64,000 bases of DNA, taken from contig NZ_LR134477.1 in assembly GCF_900637975.1 (NCBI RefSeq), positions 682,001 through 746,000 of the forward strand. The letters run 5' to 3'. Made by a program: the position numbers and the translations under genes. The notes beneath the pieces were generated by a model. That model ran no database searches. It was not told where the DNA came from and saw nothing but the letters and a program-made list of their open reading frames with translations. The stretch is from Actinomyces viscosus (lineage in GTDB: Bacteria; Actinomycetota; Actinomycetes; Actinomycetales; Actinomycetaceae). Below, piece by piece: positions 44,091 through 53,370 of the stretch (positions within the stretch are counted from its first letter, which is position 1; each line of letters starts with the position of its first letter).

Positions 44091-44217
44091 ATGTCCGTCC
44101 GCAGTGTCCGAGGCCGTCTGCGTGTCCGGATCGTGATGTCCCTCCGACGGCCGGGAACGGGCGGTCCCGGCGTGCTCTACCATCTGGGGAGGAGTTGGTC
44201 CCTGCGGCAAGAAACGG

Positions 44218-45465
44218 ATGGTTATGACGGAACGCTTCAGGCACCTGCTGCCCGTGGTCCTCGGTGGTGATATCGGCGCCTACGCCCTGGCACGGCAGCT
44301 TCACGAGGTCACCGGCACCCCGGTGACGGTCGTGGCCTCGGACCCGATCGTGGCGATCTCCGAGTCCGCCTACATCACCGTCGTTCACCAGGAGGCCGGT
44401 GCGGCGCCGGAGCGGACGATCGAGCTGCTGCAGCGGCTGGTCCGTGGACGTGGTCCCCGCAGCGCCGTGCTCATGGCCAACACCGACGCCGCGGCGGCGA
44501 TGATCTCCGCCAACCGGGACGAGCTCGAGCCCACCTACGTGCTGCCCTTCCCGGACATCGACGTCCTCGACGCCGTCAGCGACAAGGCCTCCTTCTCCCG
44601 GCTGTGCGCCGAGGTGGGGGTGCTCACGCCCCGTGAGGTCGTCGTCGACCTGGCCGACCCCGACTGCGAGCCCCCGACCTCCGCCGCCGAGCTCGGCCTG
44701 GAGTTCCCGCTCGTGGCGAAGGCCGCCATCGGCGCCGACTACGACCGCGTCTCCTTCCCCGGCAAGCGCAAGATCTGGTTCATCGACGACGCCGCCGAGC
44801 TGGCCGGTATGTGGAAGAGCCTGAAGGGCGCCGGCTACCGCTCGACCTTCCTGGTCCAGGAGTGCATCCCCGGTGACGACACCGCCATGCGCTCGGTGAC
44901 CGCCTACATGGACTCCACCGGCGAGCTGCGCCTCATCGGCTCGGCACGCGTCCTCCTGCAGGACCACGCCCCCACCATGATCGGCAACCCGGTCGCCATG
45001 ATCACCGAGGCCTTTCCCGACCTGTGGGACGCGACGAGCCGCCTGCTGCGCCACGCCGGCTACCGAGGGTTCGCCAACCTCGACATCAAGGTGGACCCGC
45101 GTGACGGGCGCCAGCTCTTCTTCGAGGTCAACCCCCGCATCGGCCGTAACTCCTTCTACCTGACCGCAGCCGGCGCCAACCCCATGGCCGTCATGCTCAA
45201 GGACCTGGTCCTGGATCAGCGCGACGAGCCCATCGAGGTGACCCGGCAGGTCCTCTACTCCCTGGTTCCCGACGGCGTCATCGCCCGCTACGTCTCCGAC
45301 GAGGCCCTGCGCCGCAAGGCCAAGAGCCTGGGGCGAGGCGTCGACCCGCTGCGCGACCCGGTCGAGCGCTCGCTGCGTCGGCGCGTAACGATCGAGCTCC
45401 AGCGCCTCAACCACTACCGCAAGTTCGCCCGCAACTATCCGCAACGAGTCGACAGGTCCCGCTGA
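44218..45465 (+). CDS. ATP-grasp carboxylate-amine ligase, possible peptidoglycan cross-bridge D-amino-acid ligase
   Basis: 415 residues with an ATP-grasp fold: an N-terminal Rossmann-like region LLPVVLGGDIGAYALARQLH, the central ATP-binding segment FPLVAKAAIGADYDRV and STFLVQECIPGDD, and the metal-binding GFANLDIKVDPR and FFEVNPRIGRNSF. The opening and length recall the D-aspartate ligase of Enterococcus faecium (AslFm type). That enzyme adds a D-amino acid to the peptidoglycan side chain. This comparison is from memory. The next gene starts directly after its stop and encodes a Fem-type transferase, which supports a cell-wall role. ATG 44218 or 44224 may be the start. Confidence 0.8.
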   Translation: MVMTERFRHLLPVVLGGDIGAYALARQLHEVTGTPVTVVASDPIVAISESAYITVVHQEAGAAPERTIELLQRLVRGRGPRSAVLMANTDAAAAMISANRDELEPTYVLPFPDIDVLDAVSDKASFSRLCAEVGVLTPREVVVDLADPDCEPPTSAAELGLEFPLVAKAAIGADYDRVSFPGKRKIWFIDDAAELAGMWKSLKGAGYRSTFLVQECIPGDDTAMRSVTAYMDSTGELRLIGSARVLLQDHAPTMIGNPVAMITEAFPDLWDATSRLLRHAGYRGFANLDIKVDPRDGRQLFFEVNPRIGRNSFYLTAAGANPMAVMLKDLVLDQRDEPIEVTRQVLYSLVPDGVIARYVSDEALRRKAKSLGRGVDPLRDPVERSLRRRVTIELQRLNHYRKFARNYPQRVDRSR

Positions 45466-46773
45466 ATGTCCGAGAACGAGAACATGTCCGACAGCACCAC
45501 TCCCGAAACCGCCCCCGACACCACCGCACAGCCCCCCGAGACCCCACGGTCCACCACGGACGCCGCCACCGACGTCACCACCGACGCCGTTCCGCAGGCC
45601 GCTGCTGACGGGACCCGGAAGACCGACAGGCCCCAGAAGGCTCAGCCGACTGAGAAGACTGAGAAGGCCGAGAAGGTTGAGAACGCCGGAAAGCCCAAGG
45701 CCTCCCGGCCCACGCACCCCGAGCCGGTGCACTCCACCCCGGACCGCTCCGAGACCCTGCGCCGGGTCGACGGGCGCGAGATGCGTCTGGCCGTGGGCAA
45801 CAGCCCCTTCCCGGTCGAGCAGACCGAGGCCTGGGAACGCTTCGAGGAGGCCATGGGGCGCCCGCTGTGGGGACGCTACCTGTATGAGGACGAGGGCAAG
45901 CCCGTGGCCGCCATCGCCCTGTACCGCTACGAGATGGGCGGCCAGACCTTCCTGTGGGCCAAGCACGGTCCGGTCTGGCTCAAGGAGCAGTCGCCCGAGC
46001 GCGAGGCCCACCTGCGTCGGCTGCTGCGCTCAGTGGTCAAGGAGCGCGACCGCTCCGTGCGCTTCATCCGCATGCACGCCCGCTACCGCGACACCGACCT
46101 GCGCGAGCTGCTGTCCACCATCACCTACGACCGCACCTACGTCATCGACCTGGTGCCCAAGACGCCCGAGAAGATGGCCGCCGCCATGCCCAAGGACGGC
46201 CGTCGCGCCGTCAAGCGCGCCGAGCGCGTGGCCCGGGAGGCCGGCTGCACCATCAGCGACGAGACCGGTCTGAGCCGCGAGGAGTTCGACGAGGTCTACG
46301 AGGTCCTGCGCGAGACCGCCGAGCGCGACGGCTTCAAGCCCCACGACGCCGAGGTCTACTGGACCATGCTGACCGCCCTGGGGGAGAAGAACGCCCGCCT
46401 GTTCGTCCTGCGCAAGGACGGCGTCCCTCACGCCTGGGACCTCATCCTCACCTCGGGCAAGGACTCCGTGGCCTACTACGGCGCCTCCTCCAACGAGTCG
46501 CGCACCTTCCGCGGGGCCGAGGCCCTGGACTGGTGGGCCGCCTGCACCCTGGCCCAGGAGGGCTACCGCGGCCTGGACCTCATGGGCGCCGGCTCCACCC
46601 GCGTCCCCTCGCTCTACACGGTGGGCCAGTACAAGAAGCGCTACGCCCAGCACGTCACCGAGGTCGACGGCGCCTGGGACGTCCCGGTCTCCCGGGTCAT
46701 CTACTCGGGGATGTCCACCGCCAAGCGCCTGCGTGACGCACTGCGCGCGCGGCGTGGCTCACGGGAGCACTGA
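45466..46773 (+). CDS. FemABX-like peptidoglycan bridge aminoacyltransferase
   Basis: 435 residues. The first 95 or so are a Thr/Ala/Pro/Lys-rich disordered leader. The rest matches the FemABX double-GNAT fold: FLWAKHGPVWLKE, YVIDLVPKTPEKMAAAMPKD with GRRAVKRAERVAREAGC, VAYYGASSNESRTFRGAEAL with DWWAACTLAQEGYRGLDLMG, and SLYTVGQYKKRY. Such proteins move an amino acid from aminoacyl-tRNA onto lipid-linked peptidoglycan precursors. Start ATG 45466 abuts the ATP-grasp stop (TGAATG). The amino acid added cannot be read from sequence; lysine would fit Actinomyces walls. Confidence 0.85.
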   Translation: MSENENMSDSTTPETAPDTTAQPPETPRSTTDAATDVTTDAVPQAAADGTRKTDRPQKAQPTEKTEKAEKVENAGKPKASRPTHPEPVHSTPDRSETLRRVDGREMRLAVGNSPFPVEQTEAWERFEEAMGRPLWGRYLYEDEGKPVAAIALYRYEMGGQTFLWAKHGPVWLKEQSPEREAHLRRLLRSVVKERDRSVRFIRMHARYRDTDLRELLSTITYDRTYVIDLVPKTPEKMAAAMPKDGRRAVKRAERVAREAGCTISDETGLSREEFDEVYEVLRETAERDGFKPHDAEVYWTMLTALGEKNARLFVLRKDGVPHAWDLILTSGKDSVAYYGASSNESRTFRGAEALDWWAACTLAQEGYRGLDLMGAGSTRVPSLYTVGQYKKRYAQHVTEVDGAWDVPVSRVIYSGMSTAKRLRDALRARRGSREH

Positions 46774-46857
46774 GTCCACGCGGTCAGGACGTAGACTCGC
46801 GGCCGAACCGGGGTGCACCAGTACAGCGCCCCACACCGATGCAGAGGAGACGAGCCC

Positions 46858-48909
46858 GTGTCAGACCAGCCCACGATCGATATCACCCTCGACGGCGCGC
46901 CACGCACCATCGAGGCGGGCACCACGGGCACGCTCCTTCTGCAGGACGCCGTCAAGAAGGACGGCGTCGTCGCGATGCGTGTCAACGGTGAGCCCTGGGA
47001 CCTGGACCGCCAGGTCCCTGCGGGCGCCATCGTCGAGCCGATCACCCTGACCAGCGAGGACGGCCTGAACATCCTGCGCCACAGCGCCACCCACGTCATG
47101 GCCCAGGCCGTCCAGGAGATGTTCCCGGACGTCAACCTCGGTATCGGTCCCTTCATCACCGACGGCTTCTACTACGACTTCGGAGCCATCGACGCGGTCA
47201 CCCCCGAGATGCTGCGCGAGATCGAGAAGCGCATGAAGCGGATCGTCAAGGAGGGCCAGCGCTTCGTGCGCCGCGACATCAGCGAGGCCGAGGGACGCGA
47301 GGAGCTGGCGGACCAGCCCTACAAGCTCGAGCTCATCACCACCAAGGGCGCCGGCGCCGAGGGCGCCTCGGTGGAGGTCGGTGCCGGTGGGCTCACCATG
47401 TACGACAACGTCCGACGCGACGGCAGCGTCGCCTGGACCGACCTGTGCCGTGGCCCCCACCTGCCCTCGACCCGTCTTATCGGACAGGGCTTCGCGCTGA
47501 CCAAGTCATCATCCGCCTACTGGAAGGGCGACCAGTCCGGCGACTCCCTCCAGCGCATCTACGGTACCGCGTGGGCCAGCAAGGACGATCTCAAGGCGTA
47601 CCAGACCCGGCTGGCCGAGGCCGCCAAGCGTGACCACCGCAAGCTCGGGGCCGAGCTCGACCTGTACTCCTTCCCCGAGGAGATCGGCCCCGGCCTGGTG
47701 GTCTTCCACCCCAAGGGCGCCATGCTGCGCCACGAGATCGAGCAGTACGTCGTCGGCCGCCACCTGGACTACGGCTTCGACTTCGTCCACACCCCCGAGA
47801 TCTCCAAGGGCGGGCTCTTCCACACCTCGGGCCACCTGCCCTACTACGCCGACACCATGTTCCCGCCGATGCTCGCCGACGAGGAGCGCGACGCCGAGGG
47901 CAACATCACCAAGGCCGGTCAGGAGTACTACCTCAAGGCCATGAACTGCCCGATGCACAACCTCATCTTCCGCTCCCGGGGACGGTCCTACCGAGAGCTG
48001 CCGCTGCGCTTCTTCGAGATGGGCCACGACTACCGCTACGAGAAGTCCGGGGTCGTCCACGGGCTGACCCGCATGCGCGGCTTCACCCAGGACGACTCGC
48101 ACACCTACTGCACGCCCGAGCAGGCCGGCGAGGAGATCCGCTCCCAGATCGACTTCTTCCTGTCCATCCTCAAGGCCTTCGGGCTGACCGACTTCTACCT
48201 CGAGCTGTCCACCCGCGATGAGGACGGTGCCAAGAAGGACAAGTTCATCGGCTCCGACGCCGACTGGGCCGCCGCCACGCAGGCCCTTCAGGACGCCTGC
48301 GACGCCTCCGGCCTGGAGGTCGTCCCGGATCCCGGCGGTGCCGCCTTCTACGGCCCCAAGGTCTCGGTGCAGGTCAAGGACGCCATCGGCCGCACCTGGC
48401 AGATGTCCACCATCCAGTACGACTTCAACCAGCCCGAGCGCTTCGACCTGGAGTACACGGCCGCCGACGGCACCCACCAGCGCCCCATCATGATCCACTC
48501 GGCCAAGCTGGGCAGCGTGGAGCGCTTCATCGGGGTGCTCACCGAGCACTACGCGGGCGCCTTCCCCGCCTGGCTCTCCCCGGTGCAGGTGAGGCTCATC
48601 CCCGTGGCCGAGGCTTTCGATGCCTACGTCGACGACGTCGCGGCCCAGCTGCGCGCCCAGGGGGTGCGCGTCGAGGTGGACCACTCCGACGACCGCTTCG
48701 GCAAGAAGATCCGCAACGCCTCCAAGGACAAGATCCCCTTCACCCTCATCGCCGGAGGGGAGGACGCCGAGGCCGGTGCCGTCTCCTTCCGGTTCCGCGA
48801 CGGAGAGCAGACCAACGGTGTTCCGGTCAAGGAGGCCGTGGAGCACATCGTCGGTGTCATCAACGCCCGTATCAACGACCCGGCGGGGGAGAAGCTGCAC
48901 AGTGAATGA
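46858..48909 (+). CDS. thrS: Threonyl-tRNA synthetase
   Basis: Charges tRNA-Thr; class II, 683 residues from GTG 46858 behind AGAGGAG. Domains: TGS (about 5-65), the editing domain with [11 protein letters not shown] and zinc-type [13 protein letters not shown], the catalytic core with motif 2 [20 protein letters not shown] and [10 protein letters not shown], and the anticodon-binding end ([20 protein letters not shown]). No T-box-like leader is apparent in the 84 bases upstream. It heads the conserved thrS-HIT-PIM cluster. Confidence 0.97.
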   Translation: MSDQPTIDITLDGAPRTIEAGTTGTLLLQDAVKKDGVVAMRVNGEPWDLDRQVPAGAIVEPITLTSEDGLNILRHSATHVMAQAVQEMFPDVNLGIGPFITDGFYYDFGAIDAVTPEMLREIEKRMKRIVKEGQRFVRRDISEAEGREELADQPYKLELITTKGAGAEGASVEVGAGGLTMYDNVRRDGSVAWTDLCRGPHLPSTRLIGQGFALTKSSSAYWKGDQSGDSLQRIYGTAWASKDDLKAYQTRLAEAAKRDHRKLGAELDLYSFPEEIGPGLVVFHPKGAMLRHEIEQYVVGRHLDYGFDFVHTPEISKGGLFHTSGHLPYYADTMFPPMLADEERDAEGNITKAGQEYYLKAMNCPMHNLIFRSRGRSYRELPLRFFEMGHDYRYEKSGVVHGLTRMRGFTQDDSHTYCTPEQAGEEIRSQIDFFLSILKAFGLTDFYLELSTRDEDGAKKDKFIGSDADWAAATQALQDACDASGLEVVPDPGGAAFYGPKVSVQVKDAIGRTWQMSTIQYDFNQPERFDLEYTAADGTHQRPIMIHSAKLGSVERFIGVLTEHYAGAFPAWLSPVQVRLIPVAEAFDAYVDDVAAQLRAQGVRVEVDHSDDRFGKKIRNASKDKIPFTLIAGGEDAEAGAVSFRFRDGEQTNGVPVKEAVEHIVGVINARINDPAGEKLHSE

Positions 48910-49564
48910 CACAGCGCCTGAGGACGTGACTGAGGAGACGACCGATGCGACGGGCGCGGCCGTGAGTGACGGCCCGCCGGCCGGGGACGGTGCCGAGGCG
49001 GGTACCCAGATGGAGGCGCCCTTCTACCATGAGGGCGCCCCTGAGGCCTTCCAACGACTGTGGACCCCGCACCGCATGGTCTACATCGGGGGGCAGAACA
49101 AGCCCTCGGACGACACCCCCGCCCAGTGCCCCTTCTGCACCGGCCCGGACCGCAGCGATGAGGAGGCGCTCATCGTCCACCGGGGGCGGACCAGCTACGT
49201 CATCATGAACCTCTACCCCTACAACACCGGCCACCTGCTGGTGTGCCCCTACCGGCACATCTCCGACTGGACCGAGGCCACCGCGGCCGAGCGGGAGGAG
49301 ATCGGTGAGCTGACCGCCACGGCCATGAGCGTCGTCCGCTCGGTGAGCCATCCCCACGGCTTCAACCTGGGCATGAACCAGGGGGAGATCGCCGGCGCGG
49401 GAATCGCCGCCCACCTCCACCAGCACATCGTGCCGCGCTGGAAGGGGGACGCGAACTTCATGCCCATCATCGGCCGGACCAAGCCCGTGCCCCAGCTGCT
49501 CGGGGAGCAGCGCGACATGCTCGCCTCCGCCTGGGCCGCCCACGCTCACGAGCCCGGGGACTGA
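48902..49564 (+). CDS. HIT-domain nucleotide hydrolase/phosphorylase
   Basis: 220 residues. The histidine triad is [10 protein letters not shown], preceded by [18 protein letters not shown]; the zinc-like [20 protein letters not shown] lies near the N-terminus. This fits the actinobacterial Ap4A phosphorylase-like HIT group next to thrS (Mycobacterium Rv2613c type). GTG 48902 overlaps the thrS end by eight bases. The first 45 residues are acidic and poorly conserved in appearance, so a later start is possible. Confidence 0.92.
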   Translation: MNDTAPEDVTEETTDATGAAVSDGPPAGDGAEAGTQMEAPFYHEGAPEAFQRLWTPHRMVYIGGQNKPSDDTPAQCPFCTGPDRSDEEALIVHRGRTSYVIMNLYPYNTGHLLVCPYRHISDWTEATAAEREEIGELTATAMSVVRSVSHPHGFNLGMNQGEIAGAGIAAHLHQHIVPRWKGDANFMPIIGRTKPVPQLLGEQRDMLASAWAAHAHEPGD

Positions 49565-49697
49565 TGCCCCTTGTACCCCCTGGCCGTCTGCGACGATCAC
49601 CATCATGGCGGGTGCGCTCCTTCTCGTTGTTCCAGCACGCTTCAGCCCACCTCCGTGATCGTCACTCCGACTCCTCCACCTAAGACCTAAGGACCTC

Positions 49698-50330
49698 ATG
49701 CTCGGCAACCACGGCCGCGGTCTGACCAAGGCCCTGTTCACCCGCCCCGCCCTCGCACTCGGGCGGCTCGGGGTGACTCCCAACATGCTCACCGTCACCG
49801 GGACGGTGCTGTCGGTGACGGCGGCGGTCACCCTCCTGCCCCGAGGACACTTCGTGGCCGGGCCCCTCGTCCTGCTCGTGGTGCTGGTGGCCGACTCCTT
49901 CGACGGCATCCTGGCCCGGGCCACCGGCAGGAGCTCGGTGTTCGGAGCCTTCCTGGACTCCACGATGGACCGTCTGGCCGACGGCGCCGTCCTGGGGTCC
50001 CTGGCGGCCTGGGCCTCACTGTCCATGCCCGCCGGCACCCTGCGTACCGTGACGGTCGTGGCCGCCCTGGCTGCCATCGTCCTGGCGGCCACCGTCCCCT
50101 ACGCCCGGGCGCGGGCCGAGTCCATCGGCGCCACCGCCAAGGTGGGGATCGCCGAGCGCACCGACCGCCTCCTCGTCGCGCTCGGAGCCACCTTCGTCGT
50201 GGGCCTGGGCGCGCCCCAGTGGGTGCTCACCGTCGCACTCGTCTACGTGGCGATCGCCTCCTTCATCACCGTGGTCCAGCGCGTGTGGACCGTCTACCAG
50301 CAGATGCGGTCGCAGGGAGATCCTGCATGA
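49698..50330 (+). CDS. pgsA: Phosphatidylinositol phosphate synthase (CDP-alcohol phosphatidyltransferase)
   Basis: A 210-residue membrane enzyme joining CDP-diacylglycerol and inositol phosphate, the base of PIM lipids. The family motif D-G-x2-A-R-x8-G-x3-D-x3-D is present as DGILARATGRSSVFGAFLD followed by STMD. Several hydrophobic helices are visible. It is coupled by ATGA to the acyltransferase gene. Phosphatidylglycerophosphate synthase is the alternative by family; the PIM neighbours favour PIP synthase. Confidence 0.92.
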   Translation: MLGNHGRGLTKALFTRPALALGRLGVTPNMLTVTGTVLSVTAAVTLLPRGHFVAGPLVLLVVLVADSFDGILARATGRSSVFGAFLDSTMDRLADGAVLGSLAAWASLSMPAGTLRTVTVVAALAAIVLAATVPYARARAESIGATAKVGIAERTDRLLVALGATFVVGLGAPQWVLTVALVYVAIASFITVVQRVWTVYQQMRSQGDPA

Positions 50331-51331
50331 GGATGCGCCTGCCCACCGTCTCCGACGCCTACCGGCTGGCCTGGCGCGGAACCCGCCGTCTGCCCGCGCC
50401 CCTGGGCTACGGCATGGCGCACACTGTCGCGGACGTCCTGTGGGCCTGGCACCGCCTACGGCGCGCCACCACCGGCGTGGGGCAGCTCGAGCGCAACCTG
50501 TCGCGCATCCTTCCCCCGGGAACGCCGCCGCGCGCACTGCGCCGGACCACCCGAGCAGGAATGCGCTCCTACATGCGTTACTTCTACGAGGCCTTCGCCC
50601 TGCCCGGATTCACGCCGGACCAGGTTCTCGCACGAGTGCGCGCCGACCTCGATCCTCGGCTTCATGACGACCTGCGCGCGGGCAGCATCGTCATGGCGCT
50701 GCCGCACATGGGCAACTGGGACCTCATCGGCGCCTGGGCCTGCCGCGAGCTCGCGACCGTCCTGACCGTCGCCGAGCGCCTCAAGCCCGACGACCTCTTC
50801 GAGCAGTTCGTCGCCTTCCGCGAGGGGCTGGGCATGCGGATCATCGGCCAGGCGCACGGGGAGAAGGTCTTCGACCGTCTCCTTGAGACGGCGCGCGGGG
50901 GGCACTACGTCGTCGCTCTCCTGGCCGACCGGGACCTGTCCTCGGCCGGTATCACCGCCCGGCTCGGCACCGCCACCGCCCGAGTGGCCGCCGGACCAGC
51001 CGCGATCGCCCAGCGCCTGGACCGTCCCCTGTACGCCGTATCGATCCACTACGAGCCGCTCAGCGGTGAGCGACGTCGTCGGGCGAGATCGCCCTGGGGA
51101 CTGGTTCTGACAGCCCGTAAGGTTCCGTCGCCGCCGAACCTGGCGGGCAGGGAGCAGGTCGTGGCGCACACCCGGGACTGGGTCGCCGAGCTGGAGCCGT
51201 TGATCGCCGAGCATCCTGAGGACTGGCACATGCTCCAGCCCGTCTTCGACGCCGACCTGGACCAGGAGCGCCTGGCCCGCAGCCACGCCCGCGAGCAGCA
51301 GACCGACGACAGGCACAGGGAGGGCCTATGA
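50327..51331 (+). CDS. Phosphatidylinositol mannoside acyltransferase (PatA type)
   Basis: 334 residues of the HtrB/lysophospholipid acyltransferase fold. The catalytic H-x4-D is in ALPHMGNWDLIG. RMRLPTVSDAYRLAW at the start and VVALLADRDLSSAGI (substrate pocket region) fit the mycobacterial acyltransferase that acylates PIM1/PIM2. It lies between pgsA and pimA, overlapping each by four bases; ATG 50333 is another possible start. Confidence 0.9.
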   Translation: MRMRLPTVSDAYRLAWRGTRRLPAPLGYGMAHTVADVLWAWHRLRRATTGVGQLERNLSRILPPGTPPRALRRTTRAGMRSYMRYFYEAFALPGFTPDQVLARVRADLDPRLHDDLRAGSIVMALPHMGNWDLIGAWACRELATVLTVAERLKPDDLFEQFVAFREGLGMRIIGQAHGEKVFDRLLETARGGHYVVALLADRDLSSAGITARLGTATARVAAGPAAIAQRLDRPLYAVSIHYEPLSGERRRRARSPWGLVLTARKVPSPPNLAGREQVVAHTRDWVAELEPLIAEHPEDWHMLQPVFDADLDQERLARSHAREQQTDDRHREGL

Positions 51332-52509
51332 GGATCGGCATCGTCTGCCCCTACTCCTTCGACGCGCACGGAGGCGTCCAGGTCCACGTCATGGATCTGG
51401 CCGGGGAGCTCTTCCGACGCGGCCACGAGGTCCAGGTCCTCGCTCCGGCCTCTCAGGACACCGACCTGCCGGACTGGGTCACCAGCGCCGGCGACTCCAT
51501 CGCCATTCCCTACAACGGCTCGGTGGCGCGGCTGAACTTCGGCGCACTCGTGGCCCGGCGGGCCCGGCGCTGGCTGGAGGCCGGGGAGTTCGACATCCTG
51601 CACATCCACGAGCCCATCACTCCCAGCGTCGGAATGCTGACCCTCCAGGCCGCCACCGGCCCGGTGGTGGGCACCTTCCACGCCGCCATGGACCGCTCGC
51701 TGGCACGTGAGCTGCTGAGCCCGGCGACGGTGCCGCTCATGGAGAAGCTCTCGGCCCGTATCGCCGTCTCGGAGGAGGCCCGGCGCACCCTCATCCAGTA
51801 CCACGGCGGCGACGCCATCGTCATTCCCAACGGGGTCAATGTCGCTCCCTTCGCCTCCGCTTCCAAGGACGATCCCCGCTTCCGCGGGACGGACGAGGCC
51901 CCCACCATCTCCTTCCTGGGACGTCTCGACGAGCCCCGCAAGGGGCTGCGGGTCCTCGCCGACGCCATTCCCACGGTGCTGAGGTCCGTCCCGGGAGCCC
52001 GCTTCCTCATCGCCGGTCGCGGCCAGGCCCAGGAGATCCGCGACGAGCTCGCCGGTTTCGGCGACTCCGTGGTCTTCCTGGGAGGAGTGAGTGATGAGGA
52101 CAAGGCCGCCATGCTGGCCTCGGCCACCTGCTACGTGGCTCCGCAGACCGGCGGGGAGTCCTTCGGCATCGTCCTGGTCGAGGCCATGGCCGCAGGAACC
52201 CGGGTCATTGCCTCCGACCTCAAGGCCTTCTCCGACGTGCTCGCCGAAGGACGCTACGGGGCGCTGTTCCGCAACGAGGACAGCGATGACCTGGCCCGGG
52301 TCGTCATCGATGCCCTCCAGGACGCTCCTGCCGCTCAGGCCCGCCAGGAGGCGGCCTGCCAGGTGGTCGGGCGATACGACTGGTCCGCGGTCACCGATGA
52401 GGTCCTCGACGTCTACGACATGGCCCTGTCCACCGCCCACACCCGGGTGGCACCCGCGCCCGGTTCACGGACGATGCTGGGACGGCTGCGAGACGCACTG
52501 GACGACTAG
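51328..52509 (+). CDS. pimA: Phosphatidylinositol alpha-mannosyltransferase
   Basis: First mannosyltransferase of PIM synthesis, using GDP-mannose at the inner membrane face. It is a GT4 enzyme of 393 residues with a GT-B fold: MRIGIVCPYSFDAHGGVQVH (glycine loop), VVGTFHAAMDRSL, IVIPNGVNV, FLGRLDEPRKGL and the nucleotide-sugar site TGGESFGIVLVEAMAAGT. It overlaps the acyltransferase gene (ATGA). Confidence 0.95.
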   Translation: MRIGIVCPYSFDAHGGVQVHVMDLAGELFRRGHEVQVLAPASQDTDLPDWVTSAGDSIAIPYNGSVARLNFGALVARRARRWLEAGEFDILHIHEPITPSVGMLTLQAATGPVVGTFHAAMDRSLARELLSPATVPLMEKLSARIAVSEEARRTLIQYHGGDAIVIPNGVNVAPFASASKDDPRFRGTDEAPTISFLGRLDEPRKGLRVLADAIPTVLRSVPGARFLIAGRGQAQEIRDELAGFGDSVVFLGGVSDEDKAAMLASATCYVAPQTGGESFGIVLVEAMAAGTRVIASDLKAFSDVLAEGRYGALFRNEDSDDLARVVIDALQDAPAAQARQEAACQVVGRYDWSAVTDEVLDVYDMALSTAHTRVAPAPGSRTMLGRLRDALDD

Positions 52510-52613
52510 CATTCGTAGCATCCGACCGGCGCACGACCAGAGCGGCGCACAGTGCAGGAACCGATTCGGCGACGACCGATGCTGACCATCTCAGGAGTGA
52601 CGAGGGACCGACA

Positions 52614-53366
52614 ATGGCAACCATGACGACGGCCATGACAGAGGCAGCCGGCCTCTCAACCGGTGCAGGCCAGGCCGTGCCGATGCTGTCCTGGGCGGGT
52701 CCTGCCACCCCGGTCCCGGTGTGGAGCGTCGTCGTGCTGCTCGTCGGGCTGGCCGTGGCCATCGGATGGGCCCTGTACGCCAGAGCCGTCCGCGTGGACC
52801 GGCTGCACCGACAGGTCCTGGGATCGCGGGCCACGCTCGAGGCCCAGCTCGTTCACCGGGCCGAGGCCGCAGCGGACCTGGCCACCACCAGGGCTCTGGA
52901 CCCGGCCTCCGGGCTGCTGCTCAGCCGCGCCGCCCGTGAGGCGCTGGACGCCGAGGGGCCGATCGTCGACGACGGTCTGGACACCTCCCCGCGCCTCGAT
53001 GCCGCACCGGATCCCGCTGGTGGCGCCGCCGGAACCGTGCGGAGCGCCCGCAGCCGGGCCCTCATTGAGTCCGACCTCAGCCGGGTCCTGCGCACGGTGG
53101 TCTCCGAGCCCGCTCGTCGGGACCTGTCCGAGGACCCGTTGAGCGTGCCGGCGCTCGAGCGGCTGGACCGGGCCTGCTCCCGTCTGGTCCTGGCCCGCAG
53201 GTTCCACAACACCCACGTCAGTGAGGCCCAGGCGCTCAGGAGCCGGCTGCTCGTTCGGGTGTGTCACCTGGCCGGGCACGCCCCCATGCCCCAGACCTTC
53301 GACGCCGACGACGACACCACCCCTGAGGTGCAGCCGGCTCATGACGACGAGGTGCAACCGAGGTGA
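52614..53366 (+). CDS. LemA-like single-pass membrane protein
   Basis: 250 residues: a hydrophobic segment (VWSVVVLLVGLAVAIGWALY, about 36-55) followed by a helical domain. RLHRQVLGSRATLEAQLVHR and LVLARRFHNTHVSEAQALRS resemble the two conserved stretches of LemA proteins, with a 60-residue acidic insertion between them. Function unknown. It ends four bases before the PrsW gene. The LemA link is moderate; it could be an unrelated anchored helical protein. Confidence 0.65.
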   Translation: MATMTTAMTEAAGLSTGAGQAVPMLSWAGPATPVPVWSVVVLLVGLAVAIGWALYARAVRVDRLHRQVLGSRATLEAQLVHRAEAAADLATTRALDPASGLLLSRAAREALDAEGPIVDDGLDTSPRLDAAPDPAGGAAGTVRSARSRALIESDLSRVLRTVVSEPARRDLSEDPLSVPALERLDRACSRLVLARRFHNTHVSEAQALRSRLLVRVCHLAGHAPMPQTFDADDDTTPEVQPAHDDEVQPR

Positions 53367-53370
53367 ACCA

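Larger units (their letters stand above)
43853..44217. other. Gap between the tRNA pair and the ATP-grasp gene
   Basis: 365 bases without a convincing gene. It contains the tRNA terminator and an exact 22-base hairpin (both listed). A TACCAT near 44179-44184 could be the -10 of the following gene. Confidence 0.6.

Noticed and set aside
46774..46857. T-box leader before thrS.
   Set aside because: Only 84 bases are available and no T-box or specifier-loop sequence can be seen.
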